Below are positions 1 to 9,745 of a DNA stretch of 64,000 bases, in pieces; the first letter of the stretch is position 1; the number at the start of each line of letters is the position of its first letter. A program made the translations under genes and the position numbers. This DNA comes from Azolla caroliniana (Eukaryota; Polypodiophyta): NCBI GenBank assembly GCA_043228905.1, contig JBHGNT010000016.1:13330001-13394000 (forward strand). Direction: 5' to 3'. A model generated the notes under the pieces. The model was not told the origin of the DNA. It did no database searches and saw nothing but the letters and a program-made list of their open reading frames with translations.

Positions 1-39
1 TACTCCTTACCATCCCCTCCACAAAATGTAGTTGCTTCT

Positions 40-472
40 TGTTGAGCAGCAAGCTCAACCGGATCCGGATCGGCTGAATAAGCCTGAGCCGGATCGGCAT
101 TCGGAAGGATGAGCCGTATCGGTGACCCGGTGAGCTGGGGAGCTGTTTAGCCAGGTCCATCAGTAATCGGAAGCCTAGTAGCAGCTAGACTACTAGGCAT
201 TTAATAGTCTCGTAGTCAGTGCCAGATGCTCGAGTGAGCATTGAAGTACGCGGTACTTCTGTCAGTCCTCTCAGGACTTGTATAAATAGTGTTGTTGAGC
301 ACGTTTCATGTACAGAGAACTACTATTGTTTTGTAAGAGATTTGAACGTTTTGCTCTCTCTCTCTCTCTCTGTCTCTCCCGAGTACTCTTTGTATTCTGT
401 GTACTATTCTCTCTCTCTCTGTTCCTACGCAGCCAAGTTGTTGTCTTCCGCTTCCGCACATACGCTTTCACA
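40..472 (+). repeat. Copia-A 5' LTR
   Basis: It starts TGTTGAGC and ends CA immediately before the primer binding site. A TATA-like box (TATAAATA, 281-288) lies just downstream of two short hairpins: arms GAAGTAC/GTACTTC at 243-259 and AGTCCT/AGGACT at 264-278. A CT-rich tract follows near 352-420. It is 45 bp longer than the 3' LTR, mostly through extra CT-rich sequence, and differs by scattered substitutions, so the insertion is not recent. Confidence 0.93.
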
Positions 473-484
473 TGGTATTAGAGA
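473..484 (+). other. Copia-A primer binding site
   Basis: TGGTATTAGAGA directly abuts the LTR. It resembles the canonical plant copia site TGGTATCAGAGC, complementary to the 3' end of initiator methionine tRNA, with changes at two positions. Confidence 0.85.
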
Positions 485-576
485 GCGAGGGTTGAAAACC
501 TCTGCAGCTGACATTTGCTTTCGCAAGACAAACCCTACAGGTTGTGAGAATAGAACAGTAGACAGAAAGAAAAAAT

Positions 577-1491
577 ATGGATAGAGGTATGACGAGTTCA
601 CTTCGTACAGAGAAGCTCGACCAGAGCAACTATGCGTCCTGGTCATACAAAATGCACCAATACCTACTGGGGCATGGGTATTGGAGTTTCGTGGAAGGAA
701 TGAATGAGGTAGCACCAGAGCCGAGTATTATACTGCCTCGCGTATTGTGTGCATGACCAGGTACTCGGCTACATAAGGGATGCAAAGACGCCGAAGGAGG
801 CCTAGGAAAACCTGCGTAAGATTTTCGCCGCAAGTACCACAACTCGTAAGTTGCAGCTCCACAAGAGCCGAACAACATCTGTCAAAAAGATATGTCAGTT
901 ACAGACTACACCACCAAAATAAAGGAGATTTGCGACGCGCTTGGGTCCATCAACGTGAAGGTGGATGAAGATGAAATAGTACAAATCTGCCTTGGTGGTC
1001 TAGCGCAAAGGTACGGGCCAATCCGGACAGCGATCTGCACCCGGGAGAAACCACCGACCTTCTTCGACTTGCAATCGATGTTGATGGTTGAAGAAAACCA
1101 CGCGAGTAGGTCCAGGACCACTCAAACAGACAACCGGATGTTGTACACGGAGGCGGATAGGCCCCATGGGCGTAGGGGACGAGGTGGGTCGACACGCACT
1201 GGAGGCGGTCGGCAAGAGTAGGAAAGAAGCCATAGAGAACGGGCCGACAATAGTTCCGAGACTTCCACAAGCAGGGGGAGTCAAGGCGGCGCCGGAGGCC
1301 AGCAAGACAAAACCGCCACGGAATGCTGGTACTGTGGCAAAAAGGGCCACAGAGAAAGCGAGTGCTGGAAGAAGCGCGCCGATTTAGACAGATCTGGATC
1401 CGGCAAAACTGGTCTGGAGAACCGGCAAAGCTCGCACTACGCACAAGGATCGAAAGGATCCGGAACCAGGAAGACTGGTAAGGGGCCAGCC
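577..1491 (+). pseudogene. Copia-A gag (nucleocapsid) relic
   Basis: The ATG at 577 opens a frame beginning MDRGMTSS and continuing LDQSNYASWSYKMH, typical of the N-terminus of plant copia Gag (UBN2 family). The frame meets a stop at 754-756 after an apparent deletion, resumes near 890 and is cut again by TAG at 1219-1221. The CCHC zinc knuckle (C-X2-C-X4-H-X4-C) is intact at 1324-1365 in the same frame and leads without interruption into protease. Gag would package the RNA into virus-like particles. It is a pseudogene because of the stops. Confidence 0.88.
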
Positions 1492-1995
1492 TTGGTGATG
1501 AAGCACGAGGAAAATTCGATGAAGAAGACCACTTCCAAATCGGAGGAAGTATGGTATTTTGATTCCGGTGCGTCGAATCACATGACGAGCCACAAAGAGT
1601 GGTTCTCCTTCCTGGAGAAACGGGAAGAACCGGGAGTTGTCGAAACCGGACACGACACTCCTCACCCAATCGTGCATATCGGAGAAGTCCCTTTGAGCCA
1701 CGTCGGACAAAGGGGGAAGCTGATGAACGTATTACATGTTCCGAATATCACGAAGAACCTGGTGTCTGTTGGACAGATTGTCAACCAGGGGATGCAGGTG
1801 CGGTTTATGCACCTCGGGTGCTTCATCGAGGAAGAAGGCCAAATCATTGCGCAAGGGCGCAGAGACAGGAGGATGTTCATCCTCAACACCAATGACGTCG
1901 GCATCACGTTGTTCGCCGAAGGACAGAAGATTGAATCGGATATTGATCTCTAGCACAAGCGGATCGGCCACGTCAATTACCGGTGGCTTCAAGAC
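1492..1995 (+). pseudogene. Copia-A protease and GAG-pre-integrase region
   Basis: The aspartic protease motif DSGASNHM starts at 1561. The downstream LHVPNITKNLVSVGQ block is characteristic of copia protease. The reading frame ends at TAG 1951-1953, where relatives carry tryptophan before HKRIGH, so this is a TGG-to-TAG nonsense change. The GAG-pre-integrase HKRIGHVNY motif follows in the same frame. Confidence 0.88.
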
Positions 1996-2599
1996 TTGCA
2001 AACGAAACAAGTTTTTTTCGGTTTGCCGAAGTTTAGTGGCCGGAAGGCCCATGTATGTGAAGCCTGCCAACTCAGGAAGCAACACCGGCTTCCATTACCC
2101 ACCGAACAAAACCGTAGCCGTAACAAGCTCGACCTTATTCATTCAGATGTATGGGGACCGGCACAGAACGTGAGTCTTGGCGGGAGTTGATATTATGTCT
2201 CCTTCATCGATGACTACAGCCGACACACATGGATCTACCTCATTGAGTCGAAGAGCGAAGTCTTCAAGTGTTTCCGGAACTTGCAAAGCTTGGTTGAGCG
2301 GGAAGCGGAGAGGAAGATCAAGTGCCTGCGGTCGGATGGTGGAAAAGAATATTTTTTCGGCCAATTCAATAGTTATCTGCAGCAAACGGGAATTCGACGA
2401 GAGTTCAACTGCAGATACACACCGGAATAGAACGGTGTAGCCGAGAGAAAGAACCAATCGCTTATCGACGCGGCAAGGGCGATGTTGGAGGAGAAGAGCA
2501 TGCCCAAATTCTACTGGGCGGAGGCGGTACGGATGGCCGTCTATATCCAAACCGGATCGGTGACAAGGTGTTCGCACATGAGCTGTATTTCGAGCACAA
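1996..2599 (+). pseudogene. Copia-A integrase core relic
   Basis: The zinc-binding block CEACQLRKQHR is followed by the catalytic core: HSDVWGPA with the first Asp, SFIDDYSRHTWIY, and CLRSDGGKEYF with the second Asp. The catalytic Glu lies in GVAERKN near 2440. In-frame stops at 2188-2190 and 2428-2430 break it. After about 2570 the frame degrades. Confidence 0.87.
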
Positions 2600-3339
2600 G
2601 CCGAATTTGTGACACCTTCGGATATTCAGCAGCATAGCATCTGTGCATGTGCCGGATGAGAAGCGGAGGAAGTTGGATGCAAAGTCGGAGAAATGCATCC
2701 TAGTCGTTTACTCGCATGAGCAAAAGGGGTATAAATGTTATAACCCCTGGACGAAGTAGGACCGAGTTAGCCAGGATGTTGAGTTTGATGAGACGGCATC
2801 ATGGTATGCCTTACCGGCTCCACTTCTGACCCCGACCCGATACCGGAGGATTAGGCTAGTGAGCCTGAACCGGTCTAGTTAGAAGATGAAGACGTCCGCA
2901 CTCTAGAAGAGAGTCTGATCTCATTTCGGTTAAGTGGACCGAATGAGCGGCTGAGTCAAGATGACCAGTCGGATGAAGAACCGGCGAGTAGTGGAGACTC
3001 GGCCGTGCTCTCCCCGTGCAAGGAACCGAGGAGACGGTTCATGCGCAAGGAGAAGGGGAAGAAGAAGATGGCGGAATACAAAACCGGCAACACTGAGTCG
3101 GATCAGTGCGAATCCGACTCTGGAAAAGATGAAGGCGGATCTTCGGGAACGAAGTCCGACCTGGCCAAGAAGGACCCCAAACTGGGTAAGACCAAGTTAC
3201 GCCGGTCTTCCCGCCAGAAGAACCCCATGATGCGGTACGGGTACAATGAGTACATGGCGGATCACTATGCGTACATGACCAAGGGCATGAGCCGGAGAGC
3301 TATGCAGAAGCGGCAAAGGACGCACATTGGCGTGCCGCT
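2600..3339 (+). pseudogene. Copia-A integrase C-terminus and linker to RT, degenerate
   Basis: Recognisable copia landmarks persist: an EKCILVVYSHEQKGYKCYN block near 2690 and a QDVEFDETASWY block near 2775. They are followed by an acidic, low-complexity linker (about 2860-3230) and the RRSSRQKNPMMRYGYNEYM block that precedes the RT domain. Several frame changes and stops are present. Confidence 0.75.
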
Positions 3340-4826
3340 ATGGAGGAAGAGATGCGGGCACTTGATGCCAACGACACATGGGACCTAGTTGACCCTCCCC
3401 GACGCTGTAAACCGATTGGATGTAAGTGGGTGTACAAGATAAAGTACAATGGTGACGGTTCGGTTATCCGGTACAAGGCCCGACTAGTGGTAAAGGAATA
3501 TGCGCAGACCCACGGAATCGACTACAACGAGACCTTTGCTCCGGTAGAGAAGATGACGACGGTTCGTGTGGTGCTAGCGGTTGCTGCGGCAAGGGGGTGG
3601 CATCTTCACCAAATGGACGCGAAGAATGCATTTCTTCAAGGCGATCTTGAAGAGGAGGCCTTTATGACCCAACCCCCCGGTTTTCAGTCGAAGATGAACA
3701 AGTCGGCGGTATGCTGGCTGAAGAAGTCACTTTATGGCCTGAAGCAAGCCCCCCGAGCTTGGAATGGGAAGATTACACACCGGTTGCGTAAGATGGGGTT
3801 TGCGGCCTCCAAGTCCGACTCTTCGTTGTTCATCCGGCAAGGTTCGGACGGTCCAATTTGCATCTTGTTGTATGTTGATGATCTAGTCATCACCGAACCC
3901 AGACTCGATGAAATCAGTCGAGTCAAGTCCTAGCTGTCGGACGCATTTGAGATGAAGGACCTGGGGGACCTTCACTATTTCCTTGGGATTGAGGTGATCC
4001 GAACCCCCGATGGCATATTGCTCTCACAAAGACACTATGTGTTGAATATGCTATACAAGATCGGCATGACAGAATGCCGATCTGTCTCAACACCCCTGGA
4101 CCGGAACCAGAAGCTCTGTCCCAACTCCGGACCGGCCTGCGATGAGAAACGGTTCCGACAAATTGTCATAAGCCTTATATATTTGACCATCACCCGAGCC
4201 GACATCAGGTATCCGGTTGGTGTGATTAGGCAATTCATGCAGAAGCCGACCGTACAGCATCTTTAGTGCGCGCACTGAATACTCCAATATGTGAGCGACA
4301 CGAAGGACCGGGGACTATTATACCAGCGAGGTATAACCGAAGAGCTAGTCGGTTACACGGATGCTGACTGGGCTGGTGATGCATCAGATCGCCGATCAAC
4401 TTCCGGTTACATGTTTTCCCTAAGTAGCGCGGTTGTTGCGTGGAGCAGCAAAAAGCAGCCAACAGTGGCTCTGTCGAGCACTGAGGCTGAGTATCGGGGT
4501 GCTACTGTTGCCACTTGTGAAGCCATTTGGCTTCGGCGACTACTGCAAGACCTACGGATCGGGGTACCAACCCTGATCCTGATCTACTGCGACAATATGA
4601 GCAGCATGCAGCTTGCCAAGAACCCCGTATTCCATGCTCGCACAAAGCACATCACTACCACTTCGTGCGTGAGAGTGTCCTGAGCGGTGAAGTCGAACTT
4701 CGGTATGTTCATACGGATTGGCGAGTTGCCGACATCTTCACCAAACCGCTCGGATCGGACAAGTTGCAGCACTTCACCGAAATTCTTGGTGTTCAGCATC
4801 TCGACGTGCCACACTTGAGGGGGAGA
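3340..4826 (+). pseudogene. Copia-A reverse transcriptase and RNase H
   Basis: The RVT_2 domain starts with TWDLVDPP and GCKWVYKIKYN and includes FAPVEKMTTVR, WHLHQMDAKNAFLQGDLEE and LYGLKQAPRAW. The catalytic YVDD is at 3871-3882. Stops at 3931-3933 and 4264-4266 interrupt it. The RNase H part shows GYTDADWAGD, LSSTEAEYRG and YCDNMSSMQLA. Near 4650 the frame shifts by one and the last pol segment (VHTDWRVADIFTKPLG, then LDVPHLRG) runs in another frame to the first polypurine tract at 4814-4825. Confidence 0.9.
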
Positions 4827-5252
4827 ACGGGCAAAGGCAAAGAGACTACTGATTGCGCCGGTGAGGGAAGAACCGACAAAGGGGGAGACAAGAAGAAGAA
4901 AGGAGCCAAGTTGACAAAGGAAGTTGACACATCTGAACAAGTCGGAACAAGCGGTAGCGGAGGTAGAGTCAAGAAGGATAGGGCCGACCGGAAGAAGAAG
5001 GCCAAGACCCGGACATGGTCCGATGTGGTGAAGGGCCTGGAACTAGAAGATGAATCGGGAGCGACCGATCGGAGAAGAGCTGGAACGAATTGGAGACAGC
5101 CAATTCGGTTCTACAGAAGGATTCAGAAGAACCCGATCAATTCAAGGCCAAGAGGACGAGAAGGTAGTGAAAGTCGACGCCAACACGAAGGAATCGGCAA
5201 ATCGGCAAGAGCCAAAGTCACAACAGGGCGGGAGTTGAATTGGGTCTATTGA
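4827..5252 (+). CDS. Lys/Glu/Arg-rich tail ORF between pol and the 3' LTR of Copia-A
   Basis: The frame that holds the end of pol stays open for about 140 further codons past the usual copia pol terminus (HLRG) and stops at 5250-5252. The product is strongly hydrophilic, with runs such as GGDKKKKGAK, KKDRADRKKKAK and RTWSDVVKGLELEDE. I recognise no domain. It may be a C-terminal Pol extension, a separate accessory ORF or captured sequence. It lies in the spacer between two polypurine tracts. Coding status is uncertain because upstream pol is dead. Confidence 0.4.
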   Translation, partial: TGKGKETTDCAGEGRTDKGGDKKKKGAKLTKEVDTSEQVGTSGSGGRVKKDRADRKKKAKTRTWSDVVKGLELEDESGATDRRRAGTNWRQPIRFYRRIQKNPINSRPRGREGSESRRQHEGIGKSARAKVTTGRELNWVY

Positions 5253-5419
5253 GCAGACAAGCCGATCAAGGAGGTCGAGGTGCGCAAGAACAGAAGGGTT
5301 GCGGCAAACGGGACCGGACCGGATGAGGAGCACGAGCGAGGCGGAGTGACGCCAGAAGGAGCTAGGTGGAAGGACCGACTACAATACAGACTGACACTAC
5401 GATCCGACCTCAAGTTGAG

Positions 5420-5431
5420 CTTCAGGGGGAG
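5420..5431 (+). other. Copia-A polypurine tract at the 3' LTR
   Basis: CTTCAGGGGGAG abuts the 3' LTR start. A second, nearly identical tract (CTTGAGGGGGAG, 4814-4825) sits at the end of pol 594 bp upstream. The proximal copy should prime plus-strand DNA. Confidence 0.8.
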
Positions 5432-5819
5432 TGTTGAGCGGCAAGCTCAACCGGATCCGGATCGGCTAAATAAGCCTGAGCTGGATCTGCATCTGGAAGG
5501 ATGAGCCGGATCGGTGAGCCAGTGAGCTGGGGAGCCGGTTAGCCGGATCCATCAGTAACCGGAAGCCTAGTAGCAACTAGACTACTAGGGAGTTAATAGT
5601 CTCGTAGTCAGTGCCAGACGCTCGAGTGAGCATTGAAGTACGCGGTACTTCTGTCAGTCCTCTCAGGACTTGTTTAAATAGTGTTGTTGAGCACGTTTCA
5701 TGTACAGAGAACTATTAATGTTTTGTAACAGATTTGAACGTTCTGCTCTCTCTCTCTCTCTCTCTTTGCTGCTACGCAGCCAAGCTGTTGTCTTACGCTT
5801 CCACACATACGCTTTCACA
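5432..5819 (+). repeat. Copia-A 3' LTR
   Basis: Direct repeat of 40-472 with the same ends (TGTTGAGC and TTTCACA). The promoter hairpins are conserved (GAAGTAC starts at 5635). The TATA-like box reads TTTAAATA here. It is followed by target duplication CTTCT at 5820-5824. Confidence 0.93.
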
Positions 5820-5824
5820 CTTCT

Positions 5825-6138
5825 TAAGGCAACTAATTACCTATTCTTGAAGGGAGTATTGTTCCTTCAATGTAGATGAGAAATTTACCGATTTAAATTC
5901 CTTAATGAGGAAGATACAACAACTTAGCTCAAGTATCTTTAACTTACTTGTAGCTTGTCCAAATTGTAATCAACGACAATATTTACACTTAGAATGTCCA
6001 GGTTCTTTGAAAGAACCTGGATCTCTATCTGCAGTTGAATTTTCCGTTAGGGATCCAACGGACCCTCAATTTCAAGCTCATGTTGAGCAACTTTGTTCTA
6101 GATAATGCCTAATTAGCATATTATAATGTACAAGGTAT
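5825..6138. other. Spacer with one short unassigned ORF
   Basis: An ORF of 66 codons at 5905-6105 on the plus strand contains CPNCNQRQYLHLECPGS. I recognise no family and the flanks are AT-rich. It could be a chance ORF or the end of a decayed gene. Nothing else is visible. Confidence 0.35.
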
Positions 6139-6611
6139 TTATAACAATTGGGAGTCAACACTTGCATCATCAATTCCCTTGCGATTTTTTGTTGCATGCT
6201 CCATCTTCTGACATCTTTCTACCAATGCTTCACCATAAATTGCCCAAGCTACCCTGTACATTTCCGGGTTTCGAGATTCTTTCGCTGATTTGCAATACTC
6301 ATATGCAAAAGCTTCGACAAATGCAACAGACAACTCGTTGTTGGCCGGGATCTCTTGGTGTACTTTCTAGTGTAGCCTCATGCAATCGTCGTATAGGTCT
6401 GGTTGTATATGCTTGAGCTTGACCTTGCCTTTCATTCTAGGCACTTTCTAGACTAACAACCAGTCTACATCACTAATTAATTTGTCTGTTAGAACATCAA
6501 GGTCAATACCCTCGAGCGACAGACCATATACGTCCTCCTTTGTCTCGCAAAATTTTGCGAACTTAAGCACTCTAGGATACGAAGGAACGAACCACTTGAA
6601 ATAGAAAATCA
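6139..6611 (-). pseudogene. Decayed protein-coding exon of unknown family
   Basis: On the minus strand one frame reads for about 155 codons from about 6610 down to the stop at 6139, with only two in-frame TAG stops (near 6454 and 6376). The translation has balanced, gene-like composition, with blocks such as WFVPSYPRVLKFAKFCETK, LEGIDLDVLTDKLISDVDW and FVEAFAYEYCKSAKES. Upstream is a pyrimidine-rich stretch ending TTTCAAG that could be a 3' splice site. I do not recognise the family. It is most likely an exon of a dead cellular gene or a captured gene piece. Confidence 0.5.
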
Positions 6612-7454
6612 GTAATCAGAATTGGTGCAAAAACAAAATTTGTAACGTGAATTTGTGCAAAATTACAATACTTTGCAATAGTAATCTGATATTTATAATC
6701 TGTCCTTTTCAACAATAATCAGAAATCAACCACTTAAAAAATCAAAAACCCTAATAAGAATTTGTAACACATTGTGACAATAATCAGAAATTTGTAATAA
6801 GAAATTGTAATCTAAAGTCAACCTCTTAAGGAAAACACAAACCCTAATCATCACTATGTATGAAATCAATCCTAATACGAAATTTTGTCAATCAAAGACA
6901 CACGTACTACTACATCCCGATCTTCGAGACATCCTTGTTTTAGGACTCCAATGACTTCTCCCTATTCGATTTTGGGGAAAGATGAACAAGCACGAAAGTT
7001 ATAGACAATTATCATAAAGTAAAAAACAAAATTGAGCTAATGTGTAACTGATACATACCTGGATGAGGATCGAATTGGTGGTGTGTTGTAGCTCTGAAGG
7101 TGCAATGTCAATCTCAGAGTTTTTATGCTACTGCGAGAGCTTCATCTAAGTTCGTGCTCAGAGTGCTCCATCTGTTTGGATTTTGAACACAAACTCAAGA
7201 CTAACAGGAAATTAATGACATTCAAGTCTGCCTTAGATGAGGGCACTGTTCCCCAAGTTCCACTATGTCAGAAACCAAAGTTCAAATATTTGAGTATTCT
7301 CATAAATTAAATGACATGTATTCAACTAATAAAACATAGAATTTCATAAATGATCCTTATGATTTCCCATAAAAAACTAGCTCAACAAATAGCTAAATAG
7401 CTATGGCCATAGTTGTAGCTAATTAGCTATAATAGTGTTTCCACTCGCATGCTT
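6612..7454. other. AT-rich intergenic spacer
   Basis: No convincing gene. Short degenerate repeats of the type AATCAGAAATTTGTAA occur at about 6605-6800. A 61-codon ORF (7125-7310) has no recognisable motif. Confidence 0.5.
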
Positions 7455-7778
7455 TTACCTAAATTTCTTTGACACGACAACGCTGCTTACCCTTGTGCTA
7501 TATAATTTAGCAATAGATGAGCTCACAATTATTGTATGATAATTTGATACTTGATTCTTATCACTGGCTTTAAATCTTGGTTTAATCCAATTCATAAGCC
7601 AATCATTTCTAAAACCTTGTTTTATAGCTTGCTCTATAAATGTTAGTATCCAATGACGAGTATGTGGCCTTGTCCAAATTGAAAGCTCACTTGAGACATA
7701 GGTTATATTTGCAGCTTTCACACTCGCCGTCTTCTTTATTCCCTTATTGACATCATCGATATCGATACATTTATGCAT
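7455..7778 (-). pseudogene. LINE (non-LTR retrotransposon) reverse transcriptase fragment
   Basis: The minus-strand ORF contains NDWLMNWIKPRFKASDKNQ followed by VSNYHTIIVSSSIAKLYST. This matches the conserved early RT block of plant and animal LINEs (W-x-KPxxKxGDKxxxxNYRTI, then AKL). Only about 100 codons remain, without the FADD-type catalytic block, so it is a 5'- and 3'-truncated relic. It lies just outside the region shared by RLK1 and RLK2. Confidence 0.65.
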
Positions 7779-7888
7779 GGTGTTTTCAACGTTAGACGAG
7801 GAGAAGGTTGGAAGAGAAGAATGTTCAAGGGCAAGGTTCGATGTTTCATGATAGGCTCACCAAATTTTGTTGCATTTGTTGCAAACGT

Positions 7889-9005
7889 TGTCGTGAAGAT
7901 TTTCGGCGATAGTGTGAAACTTGTAAGGAACATACGAAATCGAGTGTGGTTCTTCTCACGAAATATAACACAATAATATTAAAGATACTATTTTAAATAA
8001 GTTTAATATCTTGGCATAAAAAGATGGAGGTCTTGAAGAGCTTCAGAATGTACTTTACTACGTAGAAAACAGACATGTAAGTGTCAAGTTATGTGGGTAT
8101 GAAGTTTGCAAAGAAGAAGAGAAAAATATGTGATATCCCACACAGACAGGACAAATGAGGATCCCACCGTATATAAGGTAGAGCAAAATATATTATCTTT
8201 GTGTTTATGTGTGGAGCATAGAAAGGTTAGGTTATATGACTTAACGAATGGATGTAGCCAAATGCATATAACTATGTGTTTTGGACGAATCCGGCGACCG
8301 ACGGAGCCGGCGAGACGACGACCGGACAGAGAAACGCCTTGTAAAAATACATTAATAATAATAATAATAAACATATATGTATATATATTCAAAAGGGATG
8401 CAAGTAAAGATTTGATCCATACACCTCCACATTGAGAGTCTATAGACTTACCACTAAGTTATGTCATTTCTTTAGAAATGTTTTTCCTATCATTATAGTT
8501 TTATTTTATATGTAAATTCTCATATTAGAGCTTGATTGAGTGAGATGTGATGCATGGACGCCAAATGGCAAACATGCATCACATGCATTCCATGCATTGT
8601 ATGCATGTCTTGTACCCTCACATGCATCATATGCATGGGAGCATCTATAAAAGGATGGATGAAAAAGAAAAAAAGGGTTGTGTATGATTCAAGAATTTAA
8701 GAAGAAGAAAAATTTGTTCTCCAATTGATGATGTATCTTGTCTCTCAAACCTAAAGTTAAAAGTTCGATCTTATCTCTCTCTCACCATATCAATCTCTCT
8801 CAACCTAAAGTAAAGCGTTTAAATCTCATATTAATCTTAATCTCTCTCAATCTAAAGTCAAGCGTTCTATCTTATCTCAATCTCTCTCCCTCAATCTATC
8901 TTAAATCCTTTCTTGCTAAAGCTAGTGCGTGCTTCGAGTCCTTCCGGTCCAGAACCCCAGTGGTTCCACCTCACGATCTGCACATAGTGAAGGATCTTCA
9001 TGACA
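7889..9005 (+). mobile_element. Solo LTR of the Gypsy-A family upstream of RLK1
   Basis: It begins TGTCGTGAAGATTTTC and ends ATCTTCATGACA, the same terminal inverted repeat as the Gypsy-A LTRs (39129-40373), and is alignable along its length (GATATCCCACA block near 8133). ACGT flanks both ends (7885-7888 and 9006-9009), consistent with a target duplication of 4-5 bp. The matching DNA upstream of RLK2 (around 26350) lacks the insertion and shows the empty site. No internal coding region remains. RY motifs (CATGCA/TGCATG) cluster at 8549-8640 ahead of TATAAAAGG at 8645. Confidence 0.88.
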
Positions 9006-9745
9006 ACGTTATCTCGAATCATCAAGATTTAAATAAAGGGAAGATAGTAGAAGTAAGAGATGGTTGAGGGCTTATGTGGAATAGAGGAACAAGAAGATGA
9101 ATTGGTGAGTATTTTGAATAATTGATTGTACAATGAGTGTCAACTCGCTTTCCAATCGGTTAGGTGGACTTTGTTCATGTATCAATTGGGTCATCCATAG
9201 TTGTTAAAAAAGGTGTATTCTACTTTTATAAGTACATTTTAGAATACTCTAAAAAGTATTCTACACGTATTCTTCAGTTTAGAGCTGCCATTTATAATTT
9301 TTCACATTGTTTAAGAATTTGACTTATTGAACATTTTAAAAATGTTTAAAATTTTAAAAATTATTCTTTCCAAGAAAAGCTTTAAAATTTAAGAAGTATT
9401 TAACATATTTTACACACCGTAGAATATACGTATTTCCAAGTATTCTGCACATATTCTACCAAAATGCCATGAAAGAAGCATCCAAAATTTAATAGTGACA
9501 ACCTGGATTCAGAGGTATCGTTCTTTAGAGTTTTTGTCTTTAATTTGGGGGAAATAGTTTTCAAGCATCTTGACCAGATGATTTGGTAGGTAGAATGTCA
9601 TCTATCCAATGTCTTTATATGTTTTGGGCTAATCATTTTAATCTGTGGAAAAGCAAGTCCTTCGTCTCCTCCCCAAATATTATTCATTCGATCCGTCTAG
9701 ATAGACACAGACCATTGACTGGGGGTGCTTACACTGCACTCAACC
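9006..9745 (+). promoter_or_regulatory. RLK1 upstream region shared with RLK2 and partly RLK3
   Basis: This segment aligns to 26350-27203 upstream of RLK2, and its last 200 bp to the region before RLK3. Conserved landmarks include AATTTGGGGGAAAT, CATCTTGACCAGATGAT, CCAATGTCT and CATTCGATCCGTCTAGA, all within 215 bp of the ATG. No sharp TATA box is visible. Conservation across three copies suggests promoter or 5' UTR function, or simply shared ancestry. Confidence 0.6.

Larger units (their letters stand above)
40..5819 (+). mobile_element. Copia-A: near-complete Ty1/copia LTR retrotransposon, coding region decayed
   Basis: Two direct LTRs (40-472 and 5432-5819) begin TGTTGAGC and end TTTCACA. 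They are flanked by the same 5-bp target duplication CTTCT (35-39 and 5820-5824). A tRNA-iMet-type primer site follows the 5' LTR and a polypurine tract precedes the 3' LTR. Internal order is gag, protease, integrase, RT, RNase H, the copia order. Most of gag-pol is still readable in one frame but is broken by nonsense changes and at least one frameshift (near 4650), so the element cannot act autonomously. Boundaries are certain because the target duplication matches. Confidence 0.95.

Noticed and set aside
950-1669. 239-codon minus-strand ORF
   Set aside because: It lies antisense to Copia-A gag and protease, whose domains are unmistakable on the plus strand; it is a shadow frame.
31-5834. 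Inverted repeat AGTTGC/GCAACT at the Copia-A insertion site
   Set aside because: Seen when the host site is rejoined, but six-base arms are too short to mean more than chance.
8106-8435. ORFs on both strands near 8.1-8.4 kb
   Set aside because: They lie inside the gypsy solo LTR and have no protein motifs.
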